Part shown: positions 53,970-63,487 of the stretch, in pieces
How positions within the stretch are numbered: position 1 is the first letter of the stretch
Layout: each line of letters starts with the position of its first letter
Assembly (NCBI GenBank): GCA_025351825.1
Contig: JANXVE010000160.1
Location: forward strand, 56,672-120,671
DNA length: 64,000 bases
Direction: 5' to 3'
DNA from: Chamaesiphon sp. 341R_metabat_111
GTDB taxonomy: Bacteria > Cyanobacteriota > Cyanobacteriia > Cyanobacteriales > Chamaesiphonaceae
Made by a program: the position numbers and the translations under genes
Notes under the pieces: generated by a model
What the model saw: the letters and a program-made list of their open reading frames with translations, nothing else
Databases searched by the model: none
Told to the model about the DNA's origin: nothing

Positions 53970-54749
53970 CTAATTCGTGACAATATAGCTCGATCGAAAC
54001 ATCGGAGCTTCCTGCTGGTATTTAGTGGCAAAATTAAACAAATCTGCAAGCTGTGCCAACTCCAATCTGAGTGGTCTTTTTTGAGCGTCAGCCAACCAGC
54101 GCAAATCTGGCAATTGCGGAAACACCCCTGCCCACAAATAATTAGTCCCCACCGTAATTGGCTGCAAGAACTCAAATGGTGAAGGCGGATACTGAGGTAA
54201 GCGTTGAATTTTGCCTGTCAGCAGCGGATTTGCCATCAACGGTGACGGACAAAGCAAGACAATATTTCCCAGCGCATCTTGCTCCAACAACAGCAAATAA
54301 CCAGGATTTCCCCAGGGTATTTCTAATAATACCGAAGTTCGAGATTCGATCGACTGTTGAAATTTATCCGAGCCAACACCATCCCACGCACTCGAATCGG
54401 GAATATTTTCGGGTAGTACGATCCCAAATCGATCTGAGGCATCCTTCGCCATTTCCCACAGCAGTCCCCATTGACTTTCGAGATTGCGATCGAACCATTC
54501 AATATCATTGAAAAAATCATCTCGAAACACCTTCAATCCCTTAAAAATCGAATCCCAAGTCGTGCGATCCAATCTCTCACCTTTCAATGCTTTGCGCGCT
54601 ACTGGCTCACCGTGTAAATCCCGAACTCTGGAAAGGATCTGCTTGGCGGTATTAATCTTGCGAGTTTTTAGCATTGTCAGCCATTTGGCTTTTGCGGCTG
54701 GCGACATCTCGATCGATTTTGCGGCGAGATCGGGGCTAAGAGTTTTCAT
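53970..54749 (-). CDS. Hypothetical protein, DUF4384-like C-terminal part
   Basis: 259 residues, soluble. N-terminal helices MSPAAKAKWLTMLKTRKINTAKQILSRVRDLHGEPVARKAL, a middle WDSIFKGLKVFRDDFFNDIEWFDRNLESQWGLLWEMAKD, and a C-terminal beta part GNPGYLLLLEQDALGNIVLLCPSPLMANPLLTGKIQRLPQYP that recalls DUF4384. Not recognised with confidence. Divergent from purA. Confidence 0.5.
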   Translation of the reverse strand: MKTLSPDLAAKSIEMSPAAKAKWLTMLKTRKINTAKQILSRVRDLHGEPVARKALKGERLDRTTWDSIFKGLKVFRDDFFNDIEWFDRNLESQWGLLWEMAKDASDRFGIVLPENIPDSSAWDGVGSDKFQQSIESRTSVLLEIPWGNPGYLLLLEQDALGNIVLLCPSPLMANPLLTGKIQRLPQYPPSPFEFLQPITVGTNYLWAGVFPQLPDLRWLADAQKRPLRLELAQLADLFNFATKYQQEAPMFRSSYIVTN

Positions 54750-54916
54750 ATTATTTTGCTTGCTGGATTCTTGCCCCTCGCGGATAAATGTTTTTATCGA
54801 TCGGGCTACGTCTATCTTATAGCAGTCATCTTATTCACAGCTAATTTTTGACACGTATCCACCCCTATGGTAGTATTGTAGATTGTGTTAACTTTATTCA
54901 GATAGACAAGCAATAA

Positions 54917-56251
<1,335 letters not shown>

Positions 56252-56340
56252 TTCGATCGAGCTAATCCCAAATTTGCCGCGAGGTCAGTTTGGGAATGTA
56301 TCTCTAAACACCAAAATTTTACCAAGTAATTCTTAAAAAT

Positions 56341-56637
56341 ATGGAACTTTCAGTCGAATTGAAGCCCCGCGCTGCGGGTACAAAACCCAACTCACTCCGT
56401 CGATCTGGGCATATTCCCGTCAATCTCTACGGACATGATGGCGCGAAATCTCTGCTCTTAACTCTCGATGCTAAAAGTGTTGAGAATCTAATCAAAAAAG
56501 CTAGAGTCAATAAAACTCCAGTTGAGGTCAGTATTCCAGAATTAAATTGGAAAGGCACTACTGTAGTTGCAGAAATTCAAACTCACCCTTGGAAAAACTT
56601 CCCTTATCACTTGAGCTTTTTAGCTGTCAAAGCTTAA
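56341..56637 (+). CDS. rplY: 50S ribosomal protein L25
   Basis: 98 residues, the short L25 form without the long CTC extension. MELSVELKPRAAGTKPNSLRRSGHIPVNLYGHDG is the L25 5S-rRNA-binding start; VEVSIPELNWKGTTVVAEIQTHPWKNFPYHLSFLAV closes the barrel. A rho-independent terminator follows at 56701-56725. Confidence 0.92.
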   Translation: MELSVELKPRAAGTKPNSLRRSGHIPVNLYGHDGAKSLLLTLDAKSVENLIKKARVNKTPVEVSIPELNWKGTTVVAEIQTHPWKNFPYHLSFLAVKA

Positions 56638-56700
56638 TTTAGGCTTTAGATGTTGGGCTTTAGGGCATTAATTCCTATTGCTAGTATTCAGTACGAAAAA

Positions 56701-56735
56701 GAGGACGATCGAATCGATCGTCCTCTTTTTATTAT
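56701..56735 (+). terminator. Rho-independent terminator after rplY
   Basis: GAGGACGATCG-AAT-CGATCGTCCTC stem (11 bp perfect) followed by TTTTTATTATTTATT. A-tracts upstream make it bidirectional. Confidence 0.9.
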
Positions 56736-56821
56736 TTATTAATTGCTGCAAACAACTAGTGAACTCAACCAACTAAGCGGAAACAGTCAGCATGCAGCGG
56801 ACTTGTGATGTGGTGTTTCTG

Positions 56822-57088
56822 CTAAAAAACTTCTTCATCTAAAATTTGACCCTTTACCCGTTCATATTCATCTTCAAGAAGCCATTCTTGCGCAGTTTCA
56901 TAGTTTGAGTGTGTAACTACGAGTTTATAATCAGAAGCAGGATTAAAGATACGACACGTACCATCTTGCTCACCAACTAGCATGAGAATTTTCGGTGGGA
57001 ACAGAACCGGATCGACCCAAATTTCCAGAAACTTCCAAGCTCTAGCTTGTTTTACGAGGGCTGGTGCGTGGGATTGCATGATACTCAC
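56822..57088 (-). CDS. Hypothetical partner of the 57042 gene
   Basis: 88 residues (or 85 from the second Met). ALVKQARAWKFLEIWVDPVLFPPKILMLVGEQDGTCRIFNPASDYKLVV, then YETAQEWLLEDEYERVKGQIL, an alpha/beta pattern with an acidic C-terminal end. Its start overlaps the end of the upstream gene by 38-47 bp in another frame, a strong sign of an obligate pair. No family recognised; an immunity- or antitoxin-like partner is one reading. Confidence 0.55.
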   Translation of the reverse strand: MSIMQSHAPALVKQARAWKFLEIWVDPVLFPPKILMLVGEQDGTCRIFNPASDYKLVVTHSNYETAQEWLLEDEYERVKGQILDEEVF

Positions 57089-57401
57089 CTGTTGTTTTTA
57101 CAATTTTGATTTCACCATAATAAAGTGGAATTTGATTCCCATCTGTCCTAATTATGTAGCCGATTGGCTCAGAAAAGTAGATTCCATATCGCTCGTAGTC
57201 ATCGTTTTCATCTTCTACTCCGGTACGCTCCCCATCCATAATGATAACTTGTGTAACTCGTTCTAGGGTTTCGCGATCGTTAAATATATGCGCTCTGCCT
57301 TCTCTTCGCAGCAGCCGTTGAACTTGAGGTGTATTCGGCAAATGGCGGTCAATCAAACTTGGTCGGGGATCTAAAATGATATCTCGGTCAATTCCGCTCA
57401 T
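57042..57401 (-). CDS. Hypothetical protein, possible toxin-like domain
   Basis: 119 residues. A conserved-looking core AHIFNDRETLERVTQVIIMDGERTG, then YERYGIYFSEPIGYIIRTDG and a basic C-terminus EYHAIPRTSPRKTS. A lone His after a leading helix and a terminal YHAIPRT phrase resemble the ends of small RNase-fold (BECR-like) C-terminal toxin domains, but this is weak. It overlaps the downstream acidic partner gene. No signal peptide or secretion gene nearby. Confidence 0.5.
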   Translation of the reverse strand: MSGIDRDIILDPRPSLIDRHLPNTPQVQRLLRREGRAHIFNDRETLERVTQVIIMDGERTGVEDENDDYERYGIYFSEPIGYIIRTDGNQIPLYYGEIKIVKTTGEYHAIPRTSPRKTS

Positions 57402-57543
57402 GGGTTGGGCGATCGTTTTTAGCTAATGGTGAAGTGCCGTGACGGCAAGTAAATTTTGACTCGCAGTATGTTATTTTAGTCCGCCCGCTGCCGAGCTGTG
57501 TTAGCTATCGCCTTCAAGCAAGCTCAATTAATTTACATATTCT

Positions 57544-58266
57544 TTAATTTATGCTGGCTTTTCCGCTAATTGTATCCACTATCAATAACCCCTCTGACTC
57601 GCTATCCATTTTCAAAATCAATTCACCTTGATTATTCCATGCAGCCGACTGTCCAACACTGATGAAGTTATCGCATGGCCCTACAGAATTAGACACGATC
57701 GCATACATATTGTGCTTACGTGCGATAGCAGGGTAATGCAGTTGGGCATTAGTCATTCCGCCTACAGGTTTAGCTACGCTAGCAAGATAGATGTTTGCTC
57801 CCAGATTTGAGGCGTTATTGGCGTGGTTTAGCTGTAGTGATTCATAGCAGATTGCTGGAGCAAGCTTGTGTGTAGATGTTTCTAAAATTAATTGGACATC
57901 TCCAGCAACAAAGAAAGGAAGTTCATCAACATGTAACTGCTGTTTAGCATAACTACAACGAGGCCTCTCTGGTGTGAACCAAACCATCCCAATCTGCACC
58001 TTAGATTTTACAGGGATTGGCAAACCTACTCCGATAATAATGTTGAGAATGTCGCTGTAATGCTGAAGTACATCAAGACGGGAATCAGTTATCTCAGTAG
58101 CAAGCAACTGTCCGAGCTTCGGCTCATAACCTATGAGCGATAACTCTGGAAAGAAAACTAAGTCAGCACTTTGAGCAACAGCAACCTTAATAAATTCTAG
58201 ATGTTTAGCTAAGTTAGAAGTGATGTCTCCTGTGACGGACTGGAGTTGGACAGCACTAATTTTCAT
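57544..58266 (-). CDS. Carbon-nitrogen hydrolase (nitrilase superfamily)
   Basis: 240 residues with the Glu-Lys-Cys triad: E41 in VFFPELSLIGYEP, K108 in CSYAKQQLHVDE, and C140 in APAICYESLQ. This is a complete nitrilase-superfamily fold; the substrate (amide, carbamoyl or nitrile) is not evident. Its ATG overlaps the preceding RHH antitoxin-like gene by 11 bp, an unusual coupling because that slot is normally held by a toxin. Confidence 0.88.
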   Translation of the reverse strand: MKISAVQLQSVTGDITSNLAKHLEFIKVAVAQSADLVFFPELSLIGYEPKLGQLLATEITDSRLDVLQHYSDILNIIIGVGLPIPVKSKVQIGMVWFTPERPRCSYAKQQLHVDELPFFVAGDVQLILETSTHKLAPAICYESLQLNHANNASNLGANIYLASVAKPVGGMTNAQLHYPAIARKHNMYAIVSNSVGPCDNFISVGQSAAWNNQGELILKMDSESEGLLIVDTISGKASIN

Positions 58267-58573
58267 GGTGGGCTACTTGCGTCTCAATAATCTGCAACGC
58301 CTCCCATTGAGCAATAGCAAACTCTGCTTCTAATTGCAGTACCTCTGATTGGTACTCAATATCTTGAGCCATCTCTAGCAAATCAGCATCAATTTCTGCC
58401 CGTCGAATCAGTGCTAGTTCTCTCTGAATGGCTCTGGTAATCAATTCCGTGCGGTTTTTGGCTTTACCTGCTGTCACAGCTCGATTCTCCATCGGAGAGG
58501 CTATACCAACGGTTGCGGCTAGTAGTCCCGTTGGTAGCGCGATCGTGGTGCGAGTGGTTGTATCGATCGTCAT
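58256..58573 (-). CDS. Ribbon-helix-helix antitoxin-like protein with repeat insertion
   Basis: 105 residues. The RHH strand TTRTTIALPTGLLAAT (6-21) and helix RAVTAGKAKNRTELITRAIQREL (31-53) are standard for MazE/CopG-type antitoxins, but nine residues (VGIASPMEN, 22-30) are wedged between them. These are encoded by a family A dispersed repeat (58483-58511). The C-terminus has the acidic antitoxin tail EYQSEVLQLEAEFAIAQWEAL. No toxin follows; instead a nitrilase gene overlaps the end. DNA binding may be impaired. Confidence 0.75.
   Translation of the reverse strand: MTIDTTTRTTIALPTGLLAATVGIASPMENRAVTAGKAKNRTELITRAIQRELALIRRAEIDADLLEMAQDIEYQSEVLQLEAEFAIAQWEALQIIETQVAHHEN
58483..58511. repeat. 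Dispersed repeat family A inside RHH gene
   Basis: GATTCTCCATCGGAGAGGCT then ATACCAACG. A 27-nt, in-frame insertion between the RHH strand and the first helix. The TCTCC/GGAGA arms are inverted, as in the other copies. Confidence 0.65.
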
Positions 58574-58792
58574 AATTGATACCCGTTATATGTAATTATT
58601 GATGACTTATCATACATCAATAATAATGCTCAATTAATTAATCCGCCTAAAAGGAACCGCCCAAGACACTGTTAGGTATCTCAGGCGGGATGTGGTGTGA
58701 GGAGTGAACGGAGACATCAGCCTCCGTTAGATCCAATTGTAACAGTACCACTCATAATCAGGGAGGGCGATTCTGCTTGAAATCGTTCTGGT

Positions 58793-59977
58793 TTACTTAC
58801 CCATGCCTAACTGTTGAGCTTTTTGGTAAACCTTACCCTCAGTCAACAGCGAAGGAGCAATCACCACATCTACTTGCTGCATTTCCTTAATATTTTTCGC
58901 ACCGAGTGTACCCATACTAGTTTTGAGTGCGCCCAACAGGTTGTGAGTACCGTCATCTAATTTTGCTGGGCCAGTTAGGATTTGAGCTAGAGTACCAGTA
59001 GTACCAACTTTGATCCGCGTACCTCTGGGCAATACGGGGCTAGGTGTAGCCATTCCCCAATGAAAACCGCGTCCGGGTGCTTCGGCGGCACGAGCGAAGG
59101 GCGAACCAATCATCACACCGTCAGCACCACAGGCGATACATTTACAGATATCACCACCAGTAACTAAGCCACCATCAGCAATCACGGGGATATACTTGCC
59201 AGTCTGATTGAAGAAGTCATCTCTGGCTGCTGCACAGTCTGCCACGGCAGTTGCTTGAGGTACACCGACTCCAAGTACTCCACGGGAGGTACAGGCGGCT
59301 CCAGGGCCGATTCCGACTAGGACTGCGGCAGCACCTGCTTGCATCAATTCGAGGGTGATATCGTAGGTGACGCAGTTGCCCAGGATCACGGGCATGGGCA
59401 TCTCTTGACAGAATTTGGCTAGATTGAGTGGCTCTACTCCGTCTGGGGCGAGAAATTCGGTCGAGACAACGGTGGCTTGGATAAAGAACAGATCTGCACC
59501 AGCTTTGGCGACAATATCACCAAATCTAGCGGCACCTGCGGGGGTGGTACTGACAGCGGCAATGCCTCCGCCTGCTTTGATTTCGGCGATTCGACGAGCG
59601 ATCAATTCTGGTTTGATGGGTTCGGCGTAGAGTTCCTGCATCAGCGGCACGAATCCGTCGTTGCCAACTGCCGCAATTCGATCGAGAATAGGGTTGGGAT
59701 CTTCATAGCGAGTTTGAATCCCTTCTAGATTGAGTACGCCGAGTGCGCCGAGTTTGGATAGCTCGATTGCCATCCGCACATCAATTACCCCATCCATTGC
59801 ACTCGCAATAATCGGAATTTCACGTTGGACGTTACCAATTTGCCAGCTAGTGTCTGGCAAACTGGGGTCTAATGTTTTCCCGCTCGGCACGAGGGCAATT
59901 TCATCAAAGCCGTATGCTCTTCGCGCCGTTTTCCCTTTCCCGATTTGAATATCCACGATCGATTCGACCTTCTCCAA
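58793..59977 (-). CDS. guaB3: GuaB3 family IMP dehydrogenase-related protein
   Basis: 394 residues, the usual GuaB3 size, without CBS insert. N-terminus IQIGKGKTARRAYGFDEIALVPS, ASAMDGVIDVRMAIELSKLGALGVLNLEGI, the IMPDH loop GIGPGAACTSRGVLGVGVPQATA with the catalytic Cys, and VIADGGLVTGGDICKCIACGADGVMIGSPFARAAE. GuaB3 is a paralogue of IMP dehydrogenase found in actinobacteria and cyanobacteria; IMP dehydrogenase activity has been proposed. Confidence 0.92.
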   Translation of the reverse strand: MEKVESIVDIQIGKGKTARRAYGFDEIALVPSGKTLDPSLPDTSWQIGNVQREIPIIASAMDGVIDVRMAIELSKLGALGVLNLEGIQTRYEDPNPILDRIAAVGNDGFVPLMQELYAEPIKPELIARRIAEIKAGGGIAAVSTTPAGAARFGDIVAKAGADLFFIQATVVSTEFLAPDGVEPLNLAKFCQEMPMPVILGNCVTYDITLELMQAGAAAVLVGIGPGAACTSRGVLGVGVPQATAVADCAAARDDFFNQTGKYIPVIADGGLVTGGDICKCIACGADGVMIGSPFARAAEAPGRGFHWGMATPSPVLPRGTRIKVGTTGTLAQILTGPAKLDDGTHNLLGALKTSMGTLGAKNIKEMQQVDVVIAPSLLTEGKVYQKAQQLGMGK

Positions 59978-60081
59978 AAAACATCATTTAAGTAAGCCTA
60001 ACAAATCGATCGCAACATTTGTTTACTTTTGCGATATTTTTCTCGGTAATTAAACTGTATTTAGAAATACAGTTCGGTTTA

Positions 60082-60807
60082 CTACCAAAACCGACCAGAA
60101 TCCAATTTCTTGGCATCATTGGGCGCAGGTTGTGGTTTCGCTGCGGGAGCGCGAAGTTTTGTACCAGTACCACCATCTTTTTCAGACAGGAAGGGACGTA
60201 AATCGATGCTACCTTGCGGTACCATGCGAGTTGGTTTTGGAGTTGTCGCGCCAGAATTGGTACCAATTCCAGGTAAGACATTGCCCAAGATCCCATTTAA
60301 GCCATTGTTACCACCGTCGGCGTAGGTATTGACACCAACAGTTTGTTGACCGCTATCGGCGACTGTGAGGTTGCGGAAGACTGAATCTCTGGTAGTGATT
60401 GCATCTTGTCCTCTGGGGATCGTGAATACAATTCGGCACTCACTATTTTTTTCAGTAGTGACGCAGACTGTATCATACTGATTTTTTACTTCGGTGCGGA
60501 GTTCTTTGAGTCCATCGCGGCGGTAGTCTTCCAAGCGACGGGCGATTTCGGTACAGCGTTTACCTGCATTCCAACTGCTGCCCATCGTGCTGGGAACTGC
60601 CCACGGATATTTGTCTCCAGGTCGATCGACTGGACGATAAGTCACGGTAGACTGGTTGTCCATCGTTTCACAGGCAAATCGAACTTGATTTCCACCTGCT
60701 GGCACGGTTGTCTGCGGCGTAGGCGGACCATATTGTGCTCCAGCACTACCTGCTGTCAAAACAGCACCTAAGACTGCCCAGCTCCAGATTTTAAGGGATG
60801 TTTTCAT
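60082..60807 (-). CDS. COP23 domain secreted protein
   Basis: 241 residues from MKTSLKIWSWAVLGAVLTAG; a longer frame opens 48 bp upstream. Signal peptide ending SAGAQ. The COP23 domain (about 45-165) has RFACETMDNQSTVTYRPVD, CTEIARRLEDYRRDGLKEL, and VCVTTEKNSECRIVFTIPRGQDA with paired Cys. A disordered Pro/Ser-rich tail follows (TTPKPTRMVPQ, APAAKPQPAPND). COP23 was first described as a circadian-oscillating membrane protein of cyanobacteria; function unknown. Confidence 0.8.
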   Translation of the reverse strand: MKTSLKIWSWAVLGAVLTAGSAGAQYGPPTPQTTVPAGGNQVRFACETMDNQSTVTYRPVDRPGDKYPWAVPSTMGSSWNAGKRCTEIARRLEDYRRDGLKELRTEVKNQYDTVCVTTEKNSECRIVFTIPRGQDAITTRDSVFRNLTVADSGQQTVGVNTYADGGNNGLNGILGNVLPGIGTNSGATTPKPTRMVPQGSIDLRPFLSEKDGGTGTKLRAPAAKPQPAPNDAKKLDSGRFW

Positions 60808-60880
60808 AGGTTTAAGGTTAATGTTGTGGCGGTTTATTCTTGAATATAGAGACAATGGCTCGATCGAGAATGTTCCAGAG

Positions 60881-60970
60881 TTGGGCTTTAGGCTTTAGCG
60901 ATTGGGCTTTAGGAGTTTAGAGTTGAAATGCTTCTTACCTAAAGCCTAATCGCTAAAGCCTAAAGCCTAA
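60881..60970. repeat. 33-bp inverted repeat of GGCTTTA units
   Basis: TTGGGCTTTAGGCTTTAGCG and on (60881-60913) pairs with 60938-60970, 31 of 33 positions, around a 24-nt loop. It is built of GGCTTTA heptamers, which also occur near 43.8, 51.56, 52.7 and 56.65 kb. It abuts the stop of the ABC gene and can terminate it. Confidence 0.75.
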
Positions 60971-61750
60971 TTAATCAATTACATGAATCGGACCCTGGGT
61001 ACTGGCACTAAAAAATTGCCGCACGAGAGGATTATCGGTGCTATCGATTTCAGCTATTTTGCCATCCCACTGCACTTTGCCCTCATAGATAAAGACAACT
61101 CGATCGACAGTGCGCCGAATGGTACTATCTTGATGTGTCACCATGACGTGAGTTTTGCAGCCATCTTCGATTTTTTGCAAGTTTCTGACCAAATCTTCAA
61201 TTACTGTAGATGCGATCGGATCTAGTCCAGCAGTTGGTTCATCGTACAATAAGACTTCAGGGTTATCTTGCGGACGTTCGGGATTGGACATGATTGCCCT
61301 AGCAAAACTCACCCGCTTCTTCATCCCGCCGGAGAGCTGCGCCGGATATCGATCTGCCACACCTGCCATGCCCACCAGTCCCAGTTTCGCCTCTACCAAT
61401 TCTCGAATCCGCTTGCGGGGGATCCGCGACTGTTGAAATAACCTAAATCCCACATTTTCCTCCACAGTCAGGGAGTCAAATAACGCTGCCTGCTGAAATA
61501 CCATCCCAATATAAATCGGATCGTTGCCATCCTCGATCGATCCGCGTCGCAATTCGCCCCGAATATACACTTCACCCTCATCCGGTGCCAGTAATCCGGC
61601 AATAATCCGCAAAATCGTCGATTTACCCGTTCCCGATGGCCCAATAATCCCCAAACCCTCGCTGGGATAGATATCTAAATCCATCCCATCTAAGATCACG
61701 TTCTTGCCAAAAGCTTTGGAGACTCCGCGTAGTTGAATGATTGGTTCCAT
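60971..61750 (-). CDS. ABC transporter ATP-binding protein, MlaF/TGD3-like
   Basis: 259 residues. Walker A GPSGTGKS at 37-44, Q-loop FQQAALFDSLTVEENVGF, signature LSGGMKKRVSFARAI, Walker B VLLYDEPTAGLDP, and H-loop VMVTHQDSTIRR. The LSGGMKKR signature with the AALFDSLTVEENV phrase is typical of MlaF (TGD3 in chloroplasts), the ATPase of MCE-type lipid import. The permease and MCE genes are not adjacent. It shares a TAATG stop/start overlap with the MFS gene upstream, so they are co-translated. Confidence 0.88.
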   Translation of the reverse strand: MEPIIQLRGVSKAFGKNVILDGMDLDIYPSEGLGIIGPSGTGKSTILRIIAGLLAPDEGEVYIRGELRRGSIEDGNDPIYIGMVFQQAALFDSLTVEENVGFRLFQQSRIPRKRIRELVEAKLGLVGMAGVADRYPAQLSGGMKKRVSFARAIMSNPERPQDNPEVLLYDEPTAGLDPIASTVIEDLVRNLQKIEDGCKTHVMVTHQDSTIRRTVDRVVFIYEGKVQWDGKIAEIDSTDNPLVRQFFSASTQGPIHVID

Positions 61751-63174
61751 TAATCTACCGAATTATACTTTTGCGTAAATATCCCACCGACGGCAGAAAT
61801 TGTCGCTAAACCAATCAGTACAGCCGGAACGCCGATGGCTGTCTCCGCTAGCCCCGTCAATGCTAATGGTAGACTCAACGCAATATTAACGGCATTATTC
61901 TGAAGTCCAAATACCTTGCCCCGCATTTCTTCAGGAGTCTCGCTTTGGATCGTCGTCTGGGAGGGAATTGCGACACTCGCGCTAAACACACCCATGCCAG
62001 TCAAGCAAAGTAGACTCAGCCATAGCGACTGGGAAAAGGATAGCCCAACTAGAGAACATGCTACACCGATCGATCCATACAAACTCAACTGAGCGCGGTT
62101 AAGTTTGTCCCCAACATAGCTCAATCCCAGTGCGCCTAAAGCCATCCCCACACCTCCAGCCGCGAGGAGAAATCCAAATTGCGAAGCCTTAATTTCTGGT
62201 AATAATTCAGCCATTCGCACCGCAACAATCGTCATCGAAGCAATGATTGATTGTAAGATTACCAGTTGAATCAATGCCCCTTTGATCTGTTTATTCTCGC
62301 CAAGATAGCGCACTCCATCTTTGAGATCGGCGAGAACGTGCGGCTCATCTCCAGTAGGCAACTGCTTGGTTTCACCCGTTCGCAGCATTAGCAGTACAAT
62401 TCCTGCTAGTGCATAGCTAGCTCCGACTAATAATTCCTTGCCGATATTTACGCCCAAACCAACGCTTGCTCCCAAGCTGTCAGCTAGAGCCAAAATCGGA
62501 TCGCCAATGGCAAACCCGACAATCAACGAACCCATTGCGGTGGTGGTGTAGAGCGAATTTGCCGAGAGTAAATTGGGCTTATCGACAATCATCGAAATTG
62601 CTGACTGCTCGGCGGGACCAAAAAATTGACCGAGGGCAGACACCAGAAAAGTGACCACCAGCAAAATCTCAAACCCAAACGGCAGATTTGCCACGACTTG
62701 TCCCTTTGTCAGCCACAATAAAAACGGCAGAGAGAGTAATAGCAGACCTCGCAAGATGTTTGTAATCACTAAAACATCTTTTTTGTGCCACCGATCGACA
62801 TAGACCCCTGCCAGGGATCCAAACAGGACTGCGGGAATTGTATTGGCGATCGTAATTGCCGATACCCAGCCACTAATACTCTGATTTTCTGACTGAAATT
62901 GACTCTCGATAATCGCAATCATCAATACGAGATTCACTTTGTCGGCTAACTGGGAGAAGATTTGTCCGCTCCACAAAATGACAAAATTGCGATTTTTAAG
63001 CACTCCGAACGACCCTGATGGGGTAGCTCCATTCTCAATTGTTGTCGCTGGTAGCACAGCCGTCTCCACATTTACCGTCATTGAATCAACCTGAGATTCC
63101 GAACTAGTTTCATTAGTTTGATGAGTCTCGGTTATTTCATTTTCTGGTGCTTTGTCAAAATCAGATAGTCGCAT
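61750..63174 (-). CDS. MFS transporter (MFS_3-like)
   Basis: 474 residues. A hydrophilic N-terminus of about 55 residues is followed by 10-12 membrane segments. The opening FGVLKNRNFVILWSGQIFSQLADKVNLVLMIAII and VDRWHKKDVLVITNILRG match the MFS_3/enterobactin-exporter-like group. Substrate unknown. Overlaps the MlaF-like ATPase start by one base, an odd pairing of a secondary carrier with an ABC ATPase. Confidence 0.85.
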   Translation of the reverse strand: MRLSDFDKAPENEITETHQTNETSSESQVDSMTVNVETAVLPATTIENGATPSGSFGVLKNRNFVILWSGQIFSQLADKVNLVLMIAIIESQFQSENQSISGWVSAITIANTIPAVLFGSLAGVYVDRWHKKDVLVITNILRGLLLLSLPFLLWLTKGQVVANLPFGFEILLVVTFLVSALGQFFGPAEQSAISMIVDKPNLLSANSLYTTTAMGSLIVGFAIGDPILALADSLGASVGLGVNIGKELLVGASYALAGIVLLMLRTGETKQLPTGDEPHVLADLKDGVRYLGENKQIKGALIQLVILQSIIASMTIVAVRMAELLPEIKASQFGFLLAAGGVGMALGALGLSYVGDKLNRAQLSLYGSIGVACSLVGLSFSQSLWLSLLCLTGMGVFSASVAIPSQTTIQSETPEEMRGKVFGLQNNAVNIALSLPLALTGLAETAIGVPAVLIGLATISAVGGIFTQKYNSVD

Positions 63175-63487
63175 TGAATACTGTGGTAGGGCTGTGATAC
63201 CGCTGGAACTAATGTTAAAACACGATCGTAAACAATCTCTATTTTAGAGCGATCCGTGTAGGCTCAACAGATAGATACTAATTAGCGACCTGATTCAACG
63301 ATCGCTTCCCGCTGATTTGATTCGATCGTTCCAATCCATGTTAAACCAAAAATTAGTCGCTGGTAATAGTAGAAGCCGCACATTTGGAGTGTGAGGGGTG
63401 TGGGAGGTGTGGGAGGTGTGGGAGGTGTGGGGAGAAACACAGAACGCTTGCGTTCTTACTCCGAACTCCGAACTCCCACGCTCCCAA
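63175..63487. other. Gene-free 313 bp with GTGTGGGAG tandem repeats
   Basis: No ORF seen. From about 63388 to 63432 GGTGTGGGAG units repeat four to five times, followed by an AACTCCGAACTCCCACGCTC phrase that reaches the recO stop. The part before 63350 is AT-balanced and probably contains the MFS promoter; no operator was recognised. Confidence 0.55.
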
